Made by a program: the position numbers and the translations under genes. A model generated the notes under the pieces. It was not told where the DNA came from. It did not search any database and worked only from the letters and a program-made list of their open reading frames with translations. Positions 21,755 through 33,018 of a DNA stretch of 64,000 bases are shown here, in pieces. The stretch comes from Cephalotus follicularis (taxonomy: Eukaryota > Streptophyta > Magnoliopsida > Oxalidales > Cephalotaceae). The stretch covers positions 124,001 to 188,000 of the forward strand of contig BDDD01000179.1 of the NCBI GenBank assembly GCA_001972305.1, read 5' to 3'. Numbering within the stretch: the first letter of the stretch is position 1; each line of letters opens with the position of its first letter.

Positions 21755-22889
21755 TGGAAAAAAAACTATAGAGCAACCTTAGACTAAAGAGATATATGTT
21801 TGCGGAATTAACAAAATATGAACTATGAAATTAAACAAGCAATCACAAGAACAATTGTACAAACAATAGAAAGTAAAGAGAGAAGGGATAGAGAGAGTGC
21901 GAATGAATTTATAGTGGTTTGGAAAAATCCATGCCTACGTCCACTTTCTTAAGACCCCCTTGAGATTCCACTAGATACCACTAGCACCCTTTGATTTTGG
22001 CTTACAGGTGCAAATCAAAGAAAACCACCTTACACTTGATTTTGGGTTGCGGGTGCAAATCTACTAAACACCTTACAAGGGTTCACTCCCCTCAATATTC
22101 TCACTAAGGGTTTCAACACCCCTTTTACAAAGAAAGGTTTGAAGGATGGTTTTGTGTTTACAAATTAACCTCTAAAAGGTTTGGTGTGAAAGTGATAGAG
22201 TGCTAGATTGAAGCTTTGATGGATTTGAAAGTAGAAGCTTTTCTCTTGATTTTCTTCTCTTTTGTTATGAAGGTTGAGCTCTTGAGATTAGATGTTCAAA
22301 GTCTTCTTTTTTATCTTGTTTCATGGCTTGAATATATATCTTTCTCTTGATTCTAGCCGTTGGTGAAGTTATTTGGTTGTTGGAGTTGCATTGGAAGTTG
22401 TTGCTTCAAAGTGTCGACTCTTTAAAATGCGATCAGTACTTTTTCTTCTGCGCAAAGCGTCGACGGTGTCGCATAAAGTGTCGACGCTTATTTTACCGTT
22501 ATGTGTTTGAATTTGAAATTTCTCGCTCAGTTCGTTGGCGTTTTGATCTGGGTGTCGACTCTTAGGCATAAAGCGTTGATGCTTTCCCTTGAGCGTCGCC
22601 GCTTTGAGTTCTTCAATTGATTTTGCAAGTCATTATTTTTAACCGCATATGCAAACTTTTTAAGCGTTGATGCCTTAGTCCAAACCGTTGACGCTTTCTT
22701 TGAGACCGTCGGCGCTTTGCTCATAGCCTTTGTAGCTGTGTTAAGCGCTGACGCTTTGGTCAAAACCGTCGGCGCTTTGTCCTGGTTCTGCACTTCTTAG
22801 TTTTGTTTATCTTTTCTCGCACAGAAAGTAACAAAGTTAAATGCAAATATGTAATCATTAAAATTTAGGATTGAGACTAAAAGTCAACA
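21755..22889 (-). repeat. 5' LTR of the gag-only Sirevirus
   Basis: It is the partner of 18356-19488 and differs from it by scattered substitutions, mostly transitions, and small length changes. The outer edge at 22889 abuts the duplication GCCTT and the inner edge abuts the primer-binding site. It contains the same decayed palindrome cluster at 22405-22785. Confidence 0.85.
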
Positions 22890-23559
22890 GCCTTATTGGC
22901 TCATCTCAGTCGATGATCCCCGTATGGCTCATCTCGGTCGGTGATCCAGTCATTACATTACACAACACTACATTAACAATACACTATCATTTGAATAATA
23001 CTACAGTATATTAACATTTCAATGCATTAATGCTACATTTCCATGTGGTCTGCCTTTACTATAATACAATATCACCTTACACTTTACTTATATTAATTTA
23101 TCATTTCCTATTAATATATCCTTTGTCACTTAACAAAGCCATCATCATTCCCATCACTCACATTGCAACCACGCCCACCATCTCATTTTGGCGCATAACA
23201 CATGCATAACGCACCGTTGAGCATATATATATATATTAAACTCTTTCTTATTGTGCTAGCCCACATGCATGCCCAGAACGCATGCATGTTGGCTCTAATG
23301 CCACCCTCGCCATTACATATCCAAGTACATGGCGTACGGAGCGCATGGGGGTACAGGGCAGATGAGTGCTTGGCACCATGGCAGCTCAGCAGTGTCACCA
23401 CGACACCTCGAGCGTGCACCTCGACTTCCCGGCGCATCACCACGGCACCTCTGGCATTAGTGCTGGTGCGTTCCCCGCAGACGTCCTCGGTGTTAGCGTT
23501 GGTGAAGGAGCATGTGGAGGACAGTGGTGTCCTCTGCACTTGGCGTCTCTGGGCATGGT

Positions 23560-23904
23560 AGTGGTATGAGGCGCATGCAAAGGACAATGGCTCCATGGGC
23601 ATGTCTCCTCGTGCGTATGCAGAGGATGGCTCCACGGGCATCGCTCCACGGCATGTCTCCTCGGGCGCATGCGTGAATGGGACGCACGCAGAGGATGGCT
23701 CCACGGGCATTGCTCAACGGGCATGTCTCCTTGGGCTCATACGGTGAAGGGGACACACGCAGAGGATGGCTCCACGCCATTGCACCACGGGCATGTCTCC
23801 TCAGGTGCATTGGTGAATGGGACGCACGCAGAGGATGGCTCCACGAGCATGTCTCCTTGGGCAATTGTGGTGAGTGGGACGCACGCAGAGGATGGCTCCA
23901 CGGG
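23560..23904. repeat. tandem repeat of about 70 bases inside the large solo LTR
   Basis: Units begin with CAGAGGATGGCTCCACG at 23620, 23689, 23760, 23829 and 23885 (spacing 69, 71, 69 and 56). A gypsy solo LTR interrupts the array at 23910, and it resumes at 26482. The GC-rich repeats generate overlapping open frames on both strands that have no other sign of coding. Confidence 0.8.
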
Positions 23905-24085
23905 CATTGCGTAATGACCGCAAATTCAATTCATGTACATTGTAATATTTATTAATAAAATGTGCACTCATTTGAATTTAATGTCCAATTATTATAAATT
24001 GTGATTGGTAATTGCTTGGGATGAATAGATGTACAATTGGTGAAGTATTAAACTTAAGAAACCCTAAAACAGCCATCGATAGCCG

Positions 24086-24165
24086 ACTGTCACAAGGGAG
24101 CAGTCGACTGTCTGAGGCGTGAGTGGACAGTCGACTGGCCAGTGCATCCAGTCGACTGGAATGCT
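24086..24165. repeat. CAGTCGACTG palindrome cluster 4a
   Basis: Three exact 10-bp palindromes CAGTCGACTG and one decayed copy lie upstream of the TATA-like site at 24433. The third is preceded by TGCATC, exactly as in cluster 4b. Confidence 0.85.
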
Positions 24166-25204
24166 ACAGAATAGGCGCCTGGCAGACGCAGAGACAGTGA
24201 GGCCAAGTGTTCTAAAGGTGGCATGCATGCGAAATGCGTGTCACCATCTGCCATAACATGCAAGGGGAGTACCTTGCATGTCCTATGTTCCTTCTGCAAG
24301 GATTGCAGACCTGCAACCTGCAAATTAGAAGAGAAAAGGTGAGAAAGAGATAGAAAGAGGAGAGGAAAAGAAATGCATGTGATAAGAGAAGGAGGAGTTA
24401 AAGGACTCTGGCGAATTCAAGGTCCCTGAGCCCTATATCAGCTGTGCATGAGCCTGTGAGTGAGTGTTAGAAACACTGAATATTGGGGAGAGTTGCTGAA
24501 ATTATTGGAGCTTGTATTGAGGAATTGTAGAGAACTCAAAGAAGGAGACTTGGAAGCTTGGATTCTCCTGGTAAGTTCCCATTCGAACTCACTGTTATTG
24601 TGATGATAGTTTATCTAGGTGGATGTTCGATATCTCCTGATAAATGGTTAAGGATAATAATTTCTTGAATTGATTTAGAAATGGTAATGAGAGGGAGAAG
24701 AATATGAATATGGAGCCTTGAGAGTTTAAGTAACTTTAACTCGAATTATAGTTGTTGATTAGTTGTTATAAACTTACTGATTCCCTTAAGTATCCCTACT
24801 GTTGAACATGCAAATCAGTAGATGGATTAAGTTATTTGGAATATGGGAAAGTGTTTAAATGGGATTAGAGACTTAATCCTTGATTCAACCAGATAATGAT
24901 TATAGTAATTGATTAGTATATATACATACTGATTTCATGTATATATCTCCTGTCACAAATGCAAATATAGACTGAAAACTACTGGAATTAAAGAAGTGAT
25001 TGGTGAAAGAGGCTTGGAAACTCAAAGAGAAAGATCATTCCAATTGATCTTGGGATAAGCTATTGAGGTAGGGGTAGTGATATGTTATGGGAGATATTTT
25101 ATGCATATCATGTATGCTTATTTTCTGTATGATTGCATGTGTTGGATTGGATTTGTATTAGAGATTGAAATACATAAACTGCTACTGCCTGCATTTCTGG
25201 GCAG

Positions 25205-25288
25205 AAGCAGTCGACTGTTCTTCATGACAGTCGACTGCTCAATGCATCCAGTCGACTGTCAAATAGAGCAGTCGACTGTCATGGGTAA
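25205..25288. repeat. CAGTCGACTG palindrome cluster 4b
   Basis: Four exact CAGTCGACTG copies lie downstream of the TATA-like site. Their order and flanks (AG-, GA-, then TGCATC-) repeat those of cluster 4a about 1.1 kb away, so the cluster was duplicated or is maintained as a unit. Confidence 0.85.
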
Positions 25289-26486
25289 AATTACTGATAT
25301 AGGTCCTGTTTGGACCCAATTGAATTGCTATTGTCCTTGTTATTGTTTCTGTATATGCTACTGTTAATTAGTATATACTAGTAACTGTTACAAACCCTAT
25401 TGATTCCATATTTACACGGATTGAACAAACTATGTGCTATATGCACAATTTATGATATTAAATATCATTTTCAAATGAAAACTTATTGTTTAAAAGAACT
25501 ATTGATTTTCCTCCTATGTGAGACACCTACTGTTTTGTTTCCAAATTGGAAACCACTACCGTACTGATATCGTTTTCCTCATATGAGATGTACGATCACT
25601 GAAATGTATATGTTTCTAAAGAAAACACTTGATATTGCATATTATTTATATATGTAATATTACTATTGAATTGTATTGATTGAATTGATTGTCTATGCAT
25701 ATTGCCGATTAGTCGAGTGATGGCAGAGGTCACTGGCTAACGGAGGTGGTCCTATGTGCCAGGAGTTGGCTAGAGTACACACCAAAACTGTCTGCAATGC
25801 AGAGCTTGATTGTTAACTGCCCGCTTAATGCTGGTAGTACTGTTTACCTCCTATCATCAGCGGAGTTGGGGTGATATCTAGGTGGCTCGACGTAGGCTAT
25901 GGGTTAGCGACGTCTTGATGCCCAATACTGGTCTTCGGACAAACCACTGGACTGATTGATTGTACCCTTGTGCGGTATTCTTGCATATGGATTATTTATG
26001 GCCACTTGGCATGATTGCTCATATATTGGCACATTTAAATGTTATTTTAAATATAAACTATCATACATGTTGCATTCATATATTCCTTAGCATGCATTAT
26101 CTTCCTACTTAGCCAAGTGAGGACAACGGCTAAACCCTACAATTTCAGATTAAGCGAAGACTTGGAGATTGCTGCTGAAGCTTGGAGAGCTTCTTTTTGG
26201 GTCATCTTAAGGTTGTTATTTATGATTTGCATTGTAATTGGTATTGAACGGTTCATACCCCGTTATTGTTGTATTTCCTTTGTTTAAGGATAATTGTTGG
26301 TTTTTACCCGTAAGTAGTATGGGATGCGTGTGGATGACTTGTATTTATATTTCGGCTTATCGAATACTTCTGCAAATTTATTTATGAATTGTTTATGGGA
26401 ATGCTGGAATATTTTTATGCTTATTTCTGATATCGCCATATATGCTTGTCCAATGTAAGTTTGGAAAAACGGGATGTGACACATTG

Positions 26487-27130
26487 CTCCACGGGCATGT
26501 CTCCTCTGGCGCATTGGTGTTCTTCTCGGCACATGACCATCTCGGGTGCCATGGTGTTCTCCTCGGCACATGACCATCTCAGGTACCATTAATGGGGAGC
26601 TCGGCACTGGTACACTGGAACGAATGGCAATGGTGCCTCAGCACCTCGGGTGCATAACGAGGGCTCCTCGGGCGCATTGGTGTTCTTCTCGACACATGAC
26701 CATCTCGGGTATTGTCACGGAAGATCGACATGTGCCTCCTCGGCCATTGCCGTGGAGGGTCGGCATGTGCCTCCTCGGGCAATGTCGTGGAAGGTCGGCA
26801 GGGGTGCTGAGGATGCACCGCTCGAGTGCAAGGATGCAGTGCCGTATGCTCAACGTATGGGTGGTGAAGACGCATGCTCAGTAGACATGCTAAGCATGCC
26901 AACTTGTGTGCCGACGTGGAGGGAGCTTTGGTGTTGGACGAGAGGATGCGTGAGAATGGCAAGCCCAGTGTGCATAGTAAAGGTGAATAGTTACTGCACG
27001 TGGACTCATTCTCGGCAAGGACGATGTGATATGGTGCTTGGGGCACGCACACCACATGGCCTGCACGACTTACGCACAAAAGCACCTATATTGCCCATTC
27101 CACTATTGCACAGTGGTAACTAATTTAAAA
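26487..27130. repeat. continuation of the large solo LTR with a second tandem repeat
   Basis: After the inserted LTR the array continues with units around GCACATGACCATCTCGGGT, spaced roughly 42 bases, between 26510 and 26720, and then becomes irregular and GC-rich. Frames on both strands are repeat-derived; no protein motif is seen. Confidence 0.6.
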
Positions 27131-27691
27131 CATTAATTGCAAAGGGTCCATACCACTCTAACATTTGTCTAGCACTAACATAACATTTATAACAATTCAC
27201 AGTATAAGTGAAAACACTGAGTAGGAAGTAGATCCTACATGGATATGGTGAGCTCTGGTACACTTCCTTTGCCTTCACTTCTTCCTCTTTGCTCCTTCAC
27301 TTTACTGGTAGCTCTTCATGTCTCCTTCTCTCCCAAAATTCTCCCCTCGTTTCCACACTCTTCCTTTCCTTTTATAGCCAACCATAAGAACTCTCTAGAA
27401 TTTTCTAGACACAAGGATAGCTATTTGCATAATAAAGTGGGTTGGGCATTAGTTGAGTTGGCCCAACATCTCTCCCCCATTCTTTCTTCAATTTCGGGTC
27501 GTTACTCAACAATGACATTTCCAAGCCTAATTGCAATATCAATATATTTTAAGCCTAATCATTTAATTCATAAATCATTTCTTGGTCCGATACCAACAAT
27601 ATTAATACCATTTAAACCCAAATTCTTCTTCAACAATTCAGCTTAACCCAAAAATTATTCTTTTTATATAATAAAATTTCTGGGTATTACA

Positions 27692-28090
27692 TCCACCGTT
27701 AACTAAGAATTGGGTAAAATGACACAAAACACTATTTTTATGGCTTAAAATTAAATGCCACATCAAATTCGGAGACGCCAAGCCGTAAAATTAGAACGTT
27801 TTGGTAAATTGAATATTCGATTGAAATTTTTTTTCAACATAGACACTACAATGAAAACACACATAATTAGAGAAGCCATTTTGAGATTTTCACTTAGTTT
27901 AAATATAAAACGGTTTGAGATATTTGAATCTAACCGTCAAGCCACCAATTAACTAGCAGTTAACAGTTAACGTGAAATTGAAAAGTTTTGGTAAATTAAG
28001 CGCTCGATTGAGAATTTTTTTAAGATAGACATCAAATTGGAAAATTACATTTAGAAAAGTTATTTTGAGATTTTCTCATTTTATTTATCA
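27692..28090. repeat. direct and inverted degenerate repeats right of the solo LTR
   Basis: A segment around GTTTTGGTAAATT at 27798 repeats in degenerate form at 27985 (spacing 187). The same segment is present in inverted form left of the solo LTR (17371-17488). Together they look like a small foldback or MITE into which the LTR jumped. No coding potential. Confidence 0.45.
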
Positions 28091-28595
28091 CAGCTTAAAG
28101 TGATTTAACTTTCTGCGCTTATGGCTAGTATCACTAATATATATCGGCGAATTTTCAAGCAGTCATTTAATTTCGTTAGACGTAGAAGTCAAAAAAAGCA
28201 CCAATGGTATAAATTTCACTTGTAGGAACCAATGCTTTTTTGCTCCACAGCCGTTTTCCATCATAAAAGTAGTCAAAATTTCCAGCAGTGGGTATTGAAC
28301 ATCAAGATTGTACACTCAACGTCCAATATAGAATCAAGGTTCACAACAGAAAATATCACGGAGTTGATACTCCAAATAAAAAAAGGAAAAAAATATTGGT
28401 AAAAAAAAACTAAGCATATGAACCACATCTTCAAAACATTTTCGAAATTTGAAGGCCGCACAAGAACTTGTTAGAGATCAGTTTCCACAGAACCCAGCAG
28501 AACACCCTGAAACAAGAGGGAGAGTGCGAGAGAGTAAATAAAAAATGATCCATGCAATTCCTTTGGGGAAAAAAAAAAACTAGTCAATAACTCAC
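28091..28595. other. AT-rich 3' flank of ALADIN, possible last non-coding exon
   Basis: On the minus strand a pyrimidine-rich acceptor (CTTGTTTCAG) ends at 28507, so a terminal non-coding exon could start at 28506. No protein motif is seen. The poly(A) site could not be located with confidence. Confidence 0.35.
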
Positions 28596-28773
28596 CTTGT
28601 TTGCGCTCTCTGCCACAGCACCGCCACTGGTTTTTGCTCCCAGATTAGAAGGATACTTCATAAGCAACAACAGTGAGATGGTTACAGAATTCAAAGAAAA
28701 ATCAATGACAGCTGCAAGCCCAGAAAAGAATTCATTTGTTGCTTTGATGTGAGCGGAAGGGCATATTTCCTCC
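28596..28773 (-). other. candidate non-coding exon downstream of the ALADIN stop
   Basis: A 178-base stretch is bounded on the minus strand by an acceptor (CTTATACAG, then GGAGG) and a consensus donor (AACAAG, then GTGAGT). It lies downstream of the ALADIN stop exon, whose own 3' edge at 29017 also has a donor (CAAG, then GTAAAT). It would be a spliced 3' UTR exon or an alternative terminal exon. Splice sites are read from sequence only. Confidence 0.4.
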
Positions 28774-29021
28774 CTGTATAAGAAGACTATCTGGATTCAA
28801 ACGTGTCTAAGGCTAGTTTTAGTCCCAACTAGCATCTATTAGTGAGGCGAATTTTGGGCGAAAAGGAAGCCTGTTCTCAGCAATTTCTGCCTTTAAAAGC
28901 AGCGGTCAAAACATTTAAAGCCAACTAAACATTACTGAACTTTGTAGCAAAACAGTAGAAAGATCTTTGGACAGAGACGCATGATATGTGACAAAAGACT
29001 GCAAAAACAGATTTACCTTGA

Positions 29022-32000
29022 CTAGGGAAGGACATGAGAACGAAATATGAGAGGATAAGTACAGCAAAATCCACTGCTCCAGCACTGCATTCATGAACAA
29101 GAATTTTGAATGCATACAAGATAGTAAAAAATGAATAGCTATTAGGAAAAACAGTGAAATGAATATGTACAGCTTGTGCACTCAGTGCAGGAAATCTCAA
29201 TTTATTGTGATGGAGGGAATATGTGATTATCTTTAGGACTTCAAATATATATCAGTTGGGATCAATTTACACATGGTGTAATATGTATAGCTTTTGCATT
29301 CAGTGCAGGAAATCTCAATTTATTGTGATGGAGAGAATATGTGATTATCTTTAGGACTTCAAATATATATCAGTTGGGATCAATTTACACATGGTGTAAA
29401 ACTTACAAGTTTTGTATCTCATCTCTCACCATTAATTAAGGAGAGAGAATTATGTACAGATAAAACTCAATATTCTCTTTGTGGAATCAATATGAGAGAT
29501 GAGATGTAATTTGATATCAGATGTATATATATAAGCAACAAGGAATTTGAAGGGCTTACAACGGAAAGCAATGGTCCCTGTTTGAACTTGTCATGAAATG
29601 AAAAGGCAATCGGCTTTGGATTCTCCCCAGGCCCTCTAATGAAACCACTGATCCAGATTACAGAAATTAATAGAGTAACTAAGGATAAAAATACAAAATC
29701 AAGTTTATAAGGGTAAAGAAATGAAACTCAAGAATTGATGTTTATGATGATAATCATAATGATAAGGATACATCATATTAAAGACCAGAACGTGTCTCAC
29801 ATTAGCGATGCAGAAATCAAGGGAGTCCTCCTAACATCATATATGGCAATGAGACCTTTGCAACTATTATTCCCTCCTTTATAAGATACAGCTAATCGCT
29901 CTCCTGAAGAATTCCAGGCTATCTTCTCAATTCCATGACTATATAACAGTGACAAGCATGTCAGAAAAATAAGCCACTGCTTGAGACCTCACTAGCTGAC
30001 ATTATATAAAATGCACCAAAAGTTTGACTTTTTTAAATTAAAAAAAAAACAATTAAAAAGATAACAAGTCAGCTCAAAAAGTCTTACTAGCATTAACATT
30101 TTCATTCTCTTATTCCAAGAGTAATAACAGTATTGATAGGAAGACTGACTATTGATAACACTGAATAACTTCAAAATAACTCTACCTGCCTGTCAAGGAA
30201 GATATATCTGGTAAATCAACTGGTAATAAGTGAGCATCTGACGATAATCATCAAAGACAAGACATTAATATAATGCAGTGATAAAGTTCTAAGCTGAAGG
30301 AAAAGCTTCTTCAAGTTGAGGGACTATGATGCATGCAGACTCAAGAAAAAGCAAATGATAATTTTCAAACATTTGTTTACTATGATCAAAATTCAATGTG
30401 GGGCCATTAGAGACTCTATGCAGTTGTGTCTAGATAGTGTCCGTTTGGTAATGCGTTTAAATTGCCAAATCACTTTTTTGGACCCCAAAGCAGTACCACA
30501 TAGTGTTTAGTAAATAAGAACACAACTGAGTTTGAGTAGAAACCCTTTTGCTTTTTGCCTATGAAAATGTGCAGTTTGGACTGGACCCAAATGTATTGAT
30601 TGGGAAAGTGCTTTGTCACAACACTTTTAATTGCAGTACTTTTGTGAAACACACATCAATACCAAACAGGCCGTATTCAAGTCATACTTTTATGTTTTGT
30701 TATTTAGATTCAGATAAAGGGAAATCTGTATTTTTAATCCACTTTTTTCTTGGGAGAAATTACTTCAACTATTTGAGTCAAATAGATAATGAAGTTTGTG
30801 GAGTCAAAGGGAAAATTAACTTTTTTCGTTCTCTTCTTTTTCTAGAGCTTATTTTTCTAGTTTTTAAAACCTAATTTCATTATGTTCTAACCCAAATCAA
30901 ACTATAATATTAATATATTATATATCTATACAGTAAAAACACAATTCTTACAACAAATCACGCAACATAGATATCACATGCAGCCACAACAAACCTACTC
31001 CAAGATGTCTTGCACCAATTTAACAATTTTATAACAAGCTCCTACAAACCAGCTTTAAAGAAATAAGGCGGAAACCCTATTTAAACCCCTAAACTGTTAC
31101 GCGAAGTTTCCTTGAATCCCTGAACTAAAATATTGTTCAATTGAGCCCTCCAAATCAAGTTTTTTGTTCTCGTTAGCCCCTCTGTGAACTTTTCCGTAAC
31201 AGAGGCTGACATGGCTGTTAATAATCTGACAAATGTCATTAACAGGGCAAAAATAATATTTTTTTAATGTAAGAGCCACAATATAACAAATTAGGAAGGC
31301 TCAGTTGAATAATTTTTTAAATTTAGGGGCTCAAGTAAACATCGCGTAATAATTTAGGGACTTAGTTTAAATAGGGTTTTAGCCTAACTTCTTCAACACC
31401 AACATCATCTACACCACTATCATTGCCAAACAACCACCATCACTACCATTCACTGCTAAGCTAGCACTTCCGACCACCACACAACACCACCGCTACCACT
31501 ACCAAAAATTGGTGAGCACCACTTCTTCACATCACTAACTCACCACTATTTCACAACCCATCACACCAGCACCACCACCCATTCTCAACACTACCACTAT
31601 CAGTGTCAACACTCCCTCTTATCTCTCTCTAGCTCTCTCTCTTATCTCTCTCCAACCATTCTCCATATCATCTCTCTTTCTCTTTCCCTCTCACGCCTCC
31701 CTCTCCCTTTCTCAATCTATCATCAGCGATTGCAAACCCAACTCCCATAGCCACCTCCACTGCAAAAGTCCAACCACAACCCACATACACAAAAATCCAA
31801 ACCACAAACACCCACCAATTGAATTGAAACCACCACAAAAACCCCAATCTCTAAATGCTCACCAATGGGCGTCTCCATCTCCAAAATTGACGATACTCAC
31901 AGCAAACGGTTCAAGACACACACTCTCTAATTGACAATTAAGCAAAATAAATAATGAAATATGACATTGATATATGTTTTAATCATGCCTTATTGAACAT

Positions 32001-33018
32001 CAGCACATGGATGCACGCTCTTTGGTGAGGACTTCCAATGAGCAGAGACGTATGTTTGAGGTTGGTTAAGGGAGTGGGGTTTTGATGGTTGCATTAGGGT
32101 TTTGTTTGGAGTTAGTAGTTGCTTTGGGGCTGGAGGTTTTTGTTGTTGTGATGGATGATTTGGGCATATGTGGTACATGTGGAGTTGGTGACTGACTTGG
32201 GTTTGGAGGATGAAGGTTTAGTACGGGTTCAATGGAGTCATAGGAATGTTGAAAATGTTTGGTAGTGATGGTTGTTTAGCAGTGACAGTGGCGGTGGATG
32301 ATGTAGGTGTTAAAGAAGTTAAGCTAAAACCCTAAACTATTACGCAATGTTCATTTGAGCCCCTAAACATAAAAAATTGTTCAAACTAAGCCCTCCTAAT
32401 TCGTTATATTGTGGGTCCCACATTGAAAAAATATTTATATAGTGGTTCCCACATTAAAAAATATTATTTTTGTCCAATCATCGACATTTGACGGATTACT
32501 AACGGCCATGTCAGCCTCCATTACGGAAAAGTTCACGGAGGGACTTTCAAGAACAAAAAATTTGAGTTGGATGACTGGATTAAACAATTTTTTTTAGTTC
32601 AAGGGCTCAAGTAAACATCACATAATAGTTCAAGGGCTTAAATAGGTTTTTAGCCAAAGAAATAATCAAGCTAAGTGTATCTTATGAACTGGATTTTTTA
32701 TTTGTTAAATATTTTTTTTATAATAATCTTAAGTTTTATATTATGCTTCATAATTCCTAGGTAAATATCCACAAAATACATAATGCTATAAAGAATCAAA
32801 CTAAATCGAACATCAATTAATGTATAAAACGAAAATGTGGGACTAAATCCTCATCTTATGCCTTTTCCCCAGAGAAATAGGCAACAGATTCAAGAACTGA
32901 ACATCAAAACTTGCATACCCAATGATGGAGGCTTTGATGCAAAGTGAATAGAAGCTAATGCCGATGATCCAGAGAAAGAAATCAGTATCATACGCCCGTC
33001 AGGATCCCATGTTGCACC
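29022..33018 (-). CDS. AAAS: ALADIN nucleoporin (AAAS), 3' part, five exons
   Basis: Five exons join in frame at canonical GT-AG sites: 33018-32919, 30237-30186, 29938-29801, 29647-29560 and 29084-29022 (TAG at 29022-29024), giving 146 C-terminal residues. Phases agree at all four junctions. They encode WD-repeat segments (ATWDPDGRMILISFS, then IEKIAWNSSGERLAVSYKGG and IAIYDVRRTPL), the GFIRGPGENPK segment and the tail FCCTYPLIFRSHVLP, which I recognise as plant ALADIN. ALADIN is a WD40 protein of the nuclear pore complex. The first visible exon has an acceptor at 33019-33020, so more exons must lie upstream, to the right, but none was found up to 64000. Introns hold a 118-bp tandem duplication and a foldback transposon. 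No stop or frameshift is seen. Confidence 0.85.
29163..29398. repeat. 118-bp tandem duplication in an ALADIN intron
   Basis: Units 29163-29280 and 29281-29398 differ at only a handful of positions (for example GTACAGCTTGTG versus GTATAGCTTTTG). They lie in the intron between the fourth and fifth visible coding exons. A recent local duplication with no coding meaning. Confidence 0.9.
31067..32655. mobile_element. MULE-like foldback transposon in an ALADIN intron
   Basis: The 1589-bp element begins GGCGGAAACCCTATTT and ends AATAGGTTTTTAGCC, and is flanked by the identical 10-bp duplication AAAGAAATAA (31057-31066 and 32656-32665). Duplications of 9-10 bases are typical of Mutator-like elements. 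The arms 31067-31385 and 32319-32655 are inverted copies of a module that itself has inverted ends. The inner sequence (about 31386-31480 and 32235-32318) continues the inverted repeat. The centre is CT-rich and non-coding. No transposase is present, so it is non-autonomous. Confidence 0.75.

Larger units (their letters stand above)
18356..22889 (-). mobile_element. non-autonomous Sirevirus (copia) with gag only
   Basis: Two LTRs of 1133 and 1135 bp (18356-19488 and 21755-22889) are flanked by the perfect duplication GCCTT (18351-18355 and 22890-22894). Next to the 5' LTR (minus strand) is the initiator-Met primer site, TGGTATCAGAGT on the minus strand (21741-21752). The inner edge of the 3' LTR has a purine tract. 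The 2.27-kb interior holds only gag and a C-rich, non-coding downstream region; protease, integrase, RT and RNase H are all absent. It would depend on enzymes from a related element. Confidence 0.9.
23910..26481 (+). mobile_element. solo LTR of a chromovirus-like gypsy element
   Basis: The 2572-bp stretch starts CGTAATGACCGCAAATTC and ends GGGATGTGACA, flanked by CATTG on both sides (23905-23909 and 26482-26486). The expected start is TGTAATGACC, so the first T has mutated to C. The start is clearly related to the LTR fragment at 47918, which follows a chromovirus-like integrase end. A TATA-like CTATATCA lies at 24433-24440. No coding region is present. It inserted in the plus orientation into the larger minus-strand LTR. 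Confidence 0.8.
17489..27691 (-). mobile_element. solo LTR of a gypsy-type element, split by two later insertions
   Basis: The ends are TGTAATGCCCC at 17489 and GGGTATTACA at 27691, flanked by the identical 5-bp duplication TCCAC (17484-17488 and 27692-27696). Removing the Sirevirus (18356-22889 plus one TSD copy) and the solo LTR (23910-26481 plus one TSD copy) leaves about 3.09 kb with no coding region. A TATA box on the minus strand (GGCTATAAAAGG, 27370-27376), about 320 bases from the right end, sets the orientation. The LTR is rich in tandem repeats of about 25, 70 and 42 bases. The ends resemble those of Tekay/Del-type chromovirus LTRs. It could also be a short non-coding element, but the single TATA and TG/CA ends favour a solo LTR. 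Confidence 0.75.

Noticed and set aside
23183-23864. Long overlapping open frames on both strands (up to 175 residues) as genes
   Set aside because: They are produced by the GC-rich tandem repeats of about 70 bases; they have no domain, no consistent start and no splice signals.
26546-27123. Frames of 107-168 residues on both strands as genes
   Set aside because: Same repeat-driven origin inside the large solo LTR; overlapping frames on both strands are equally long.
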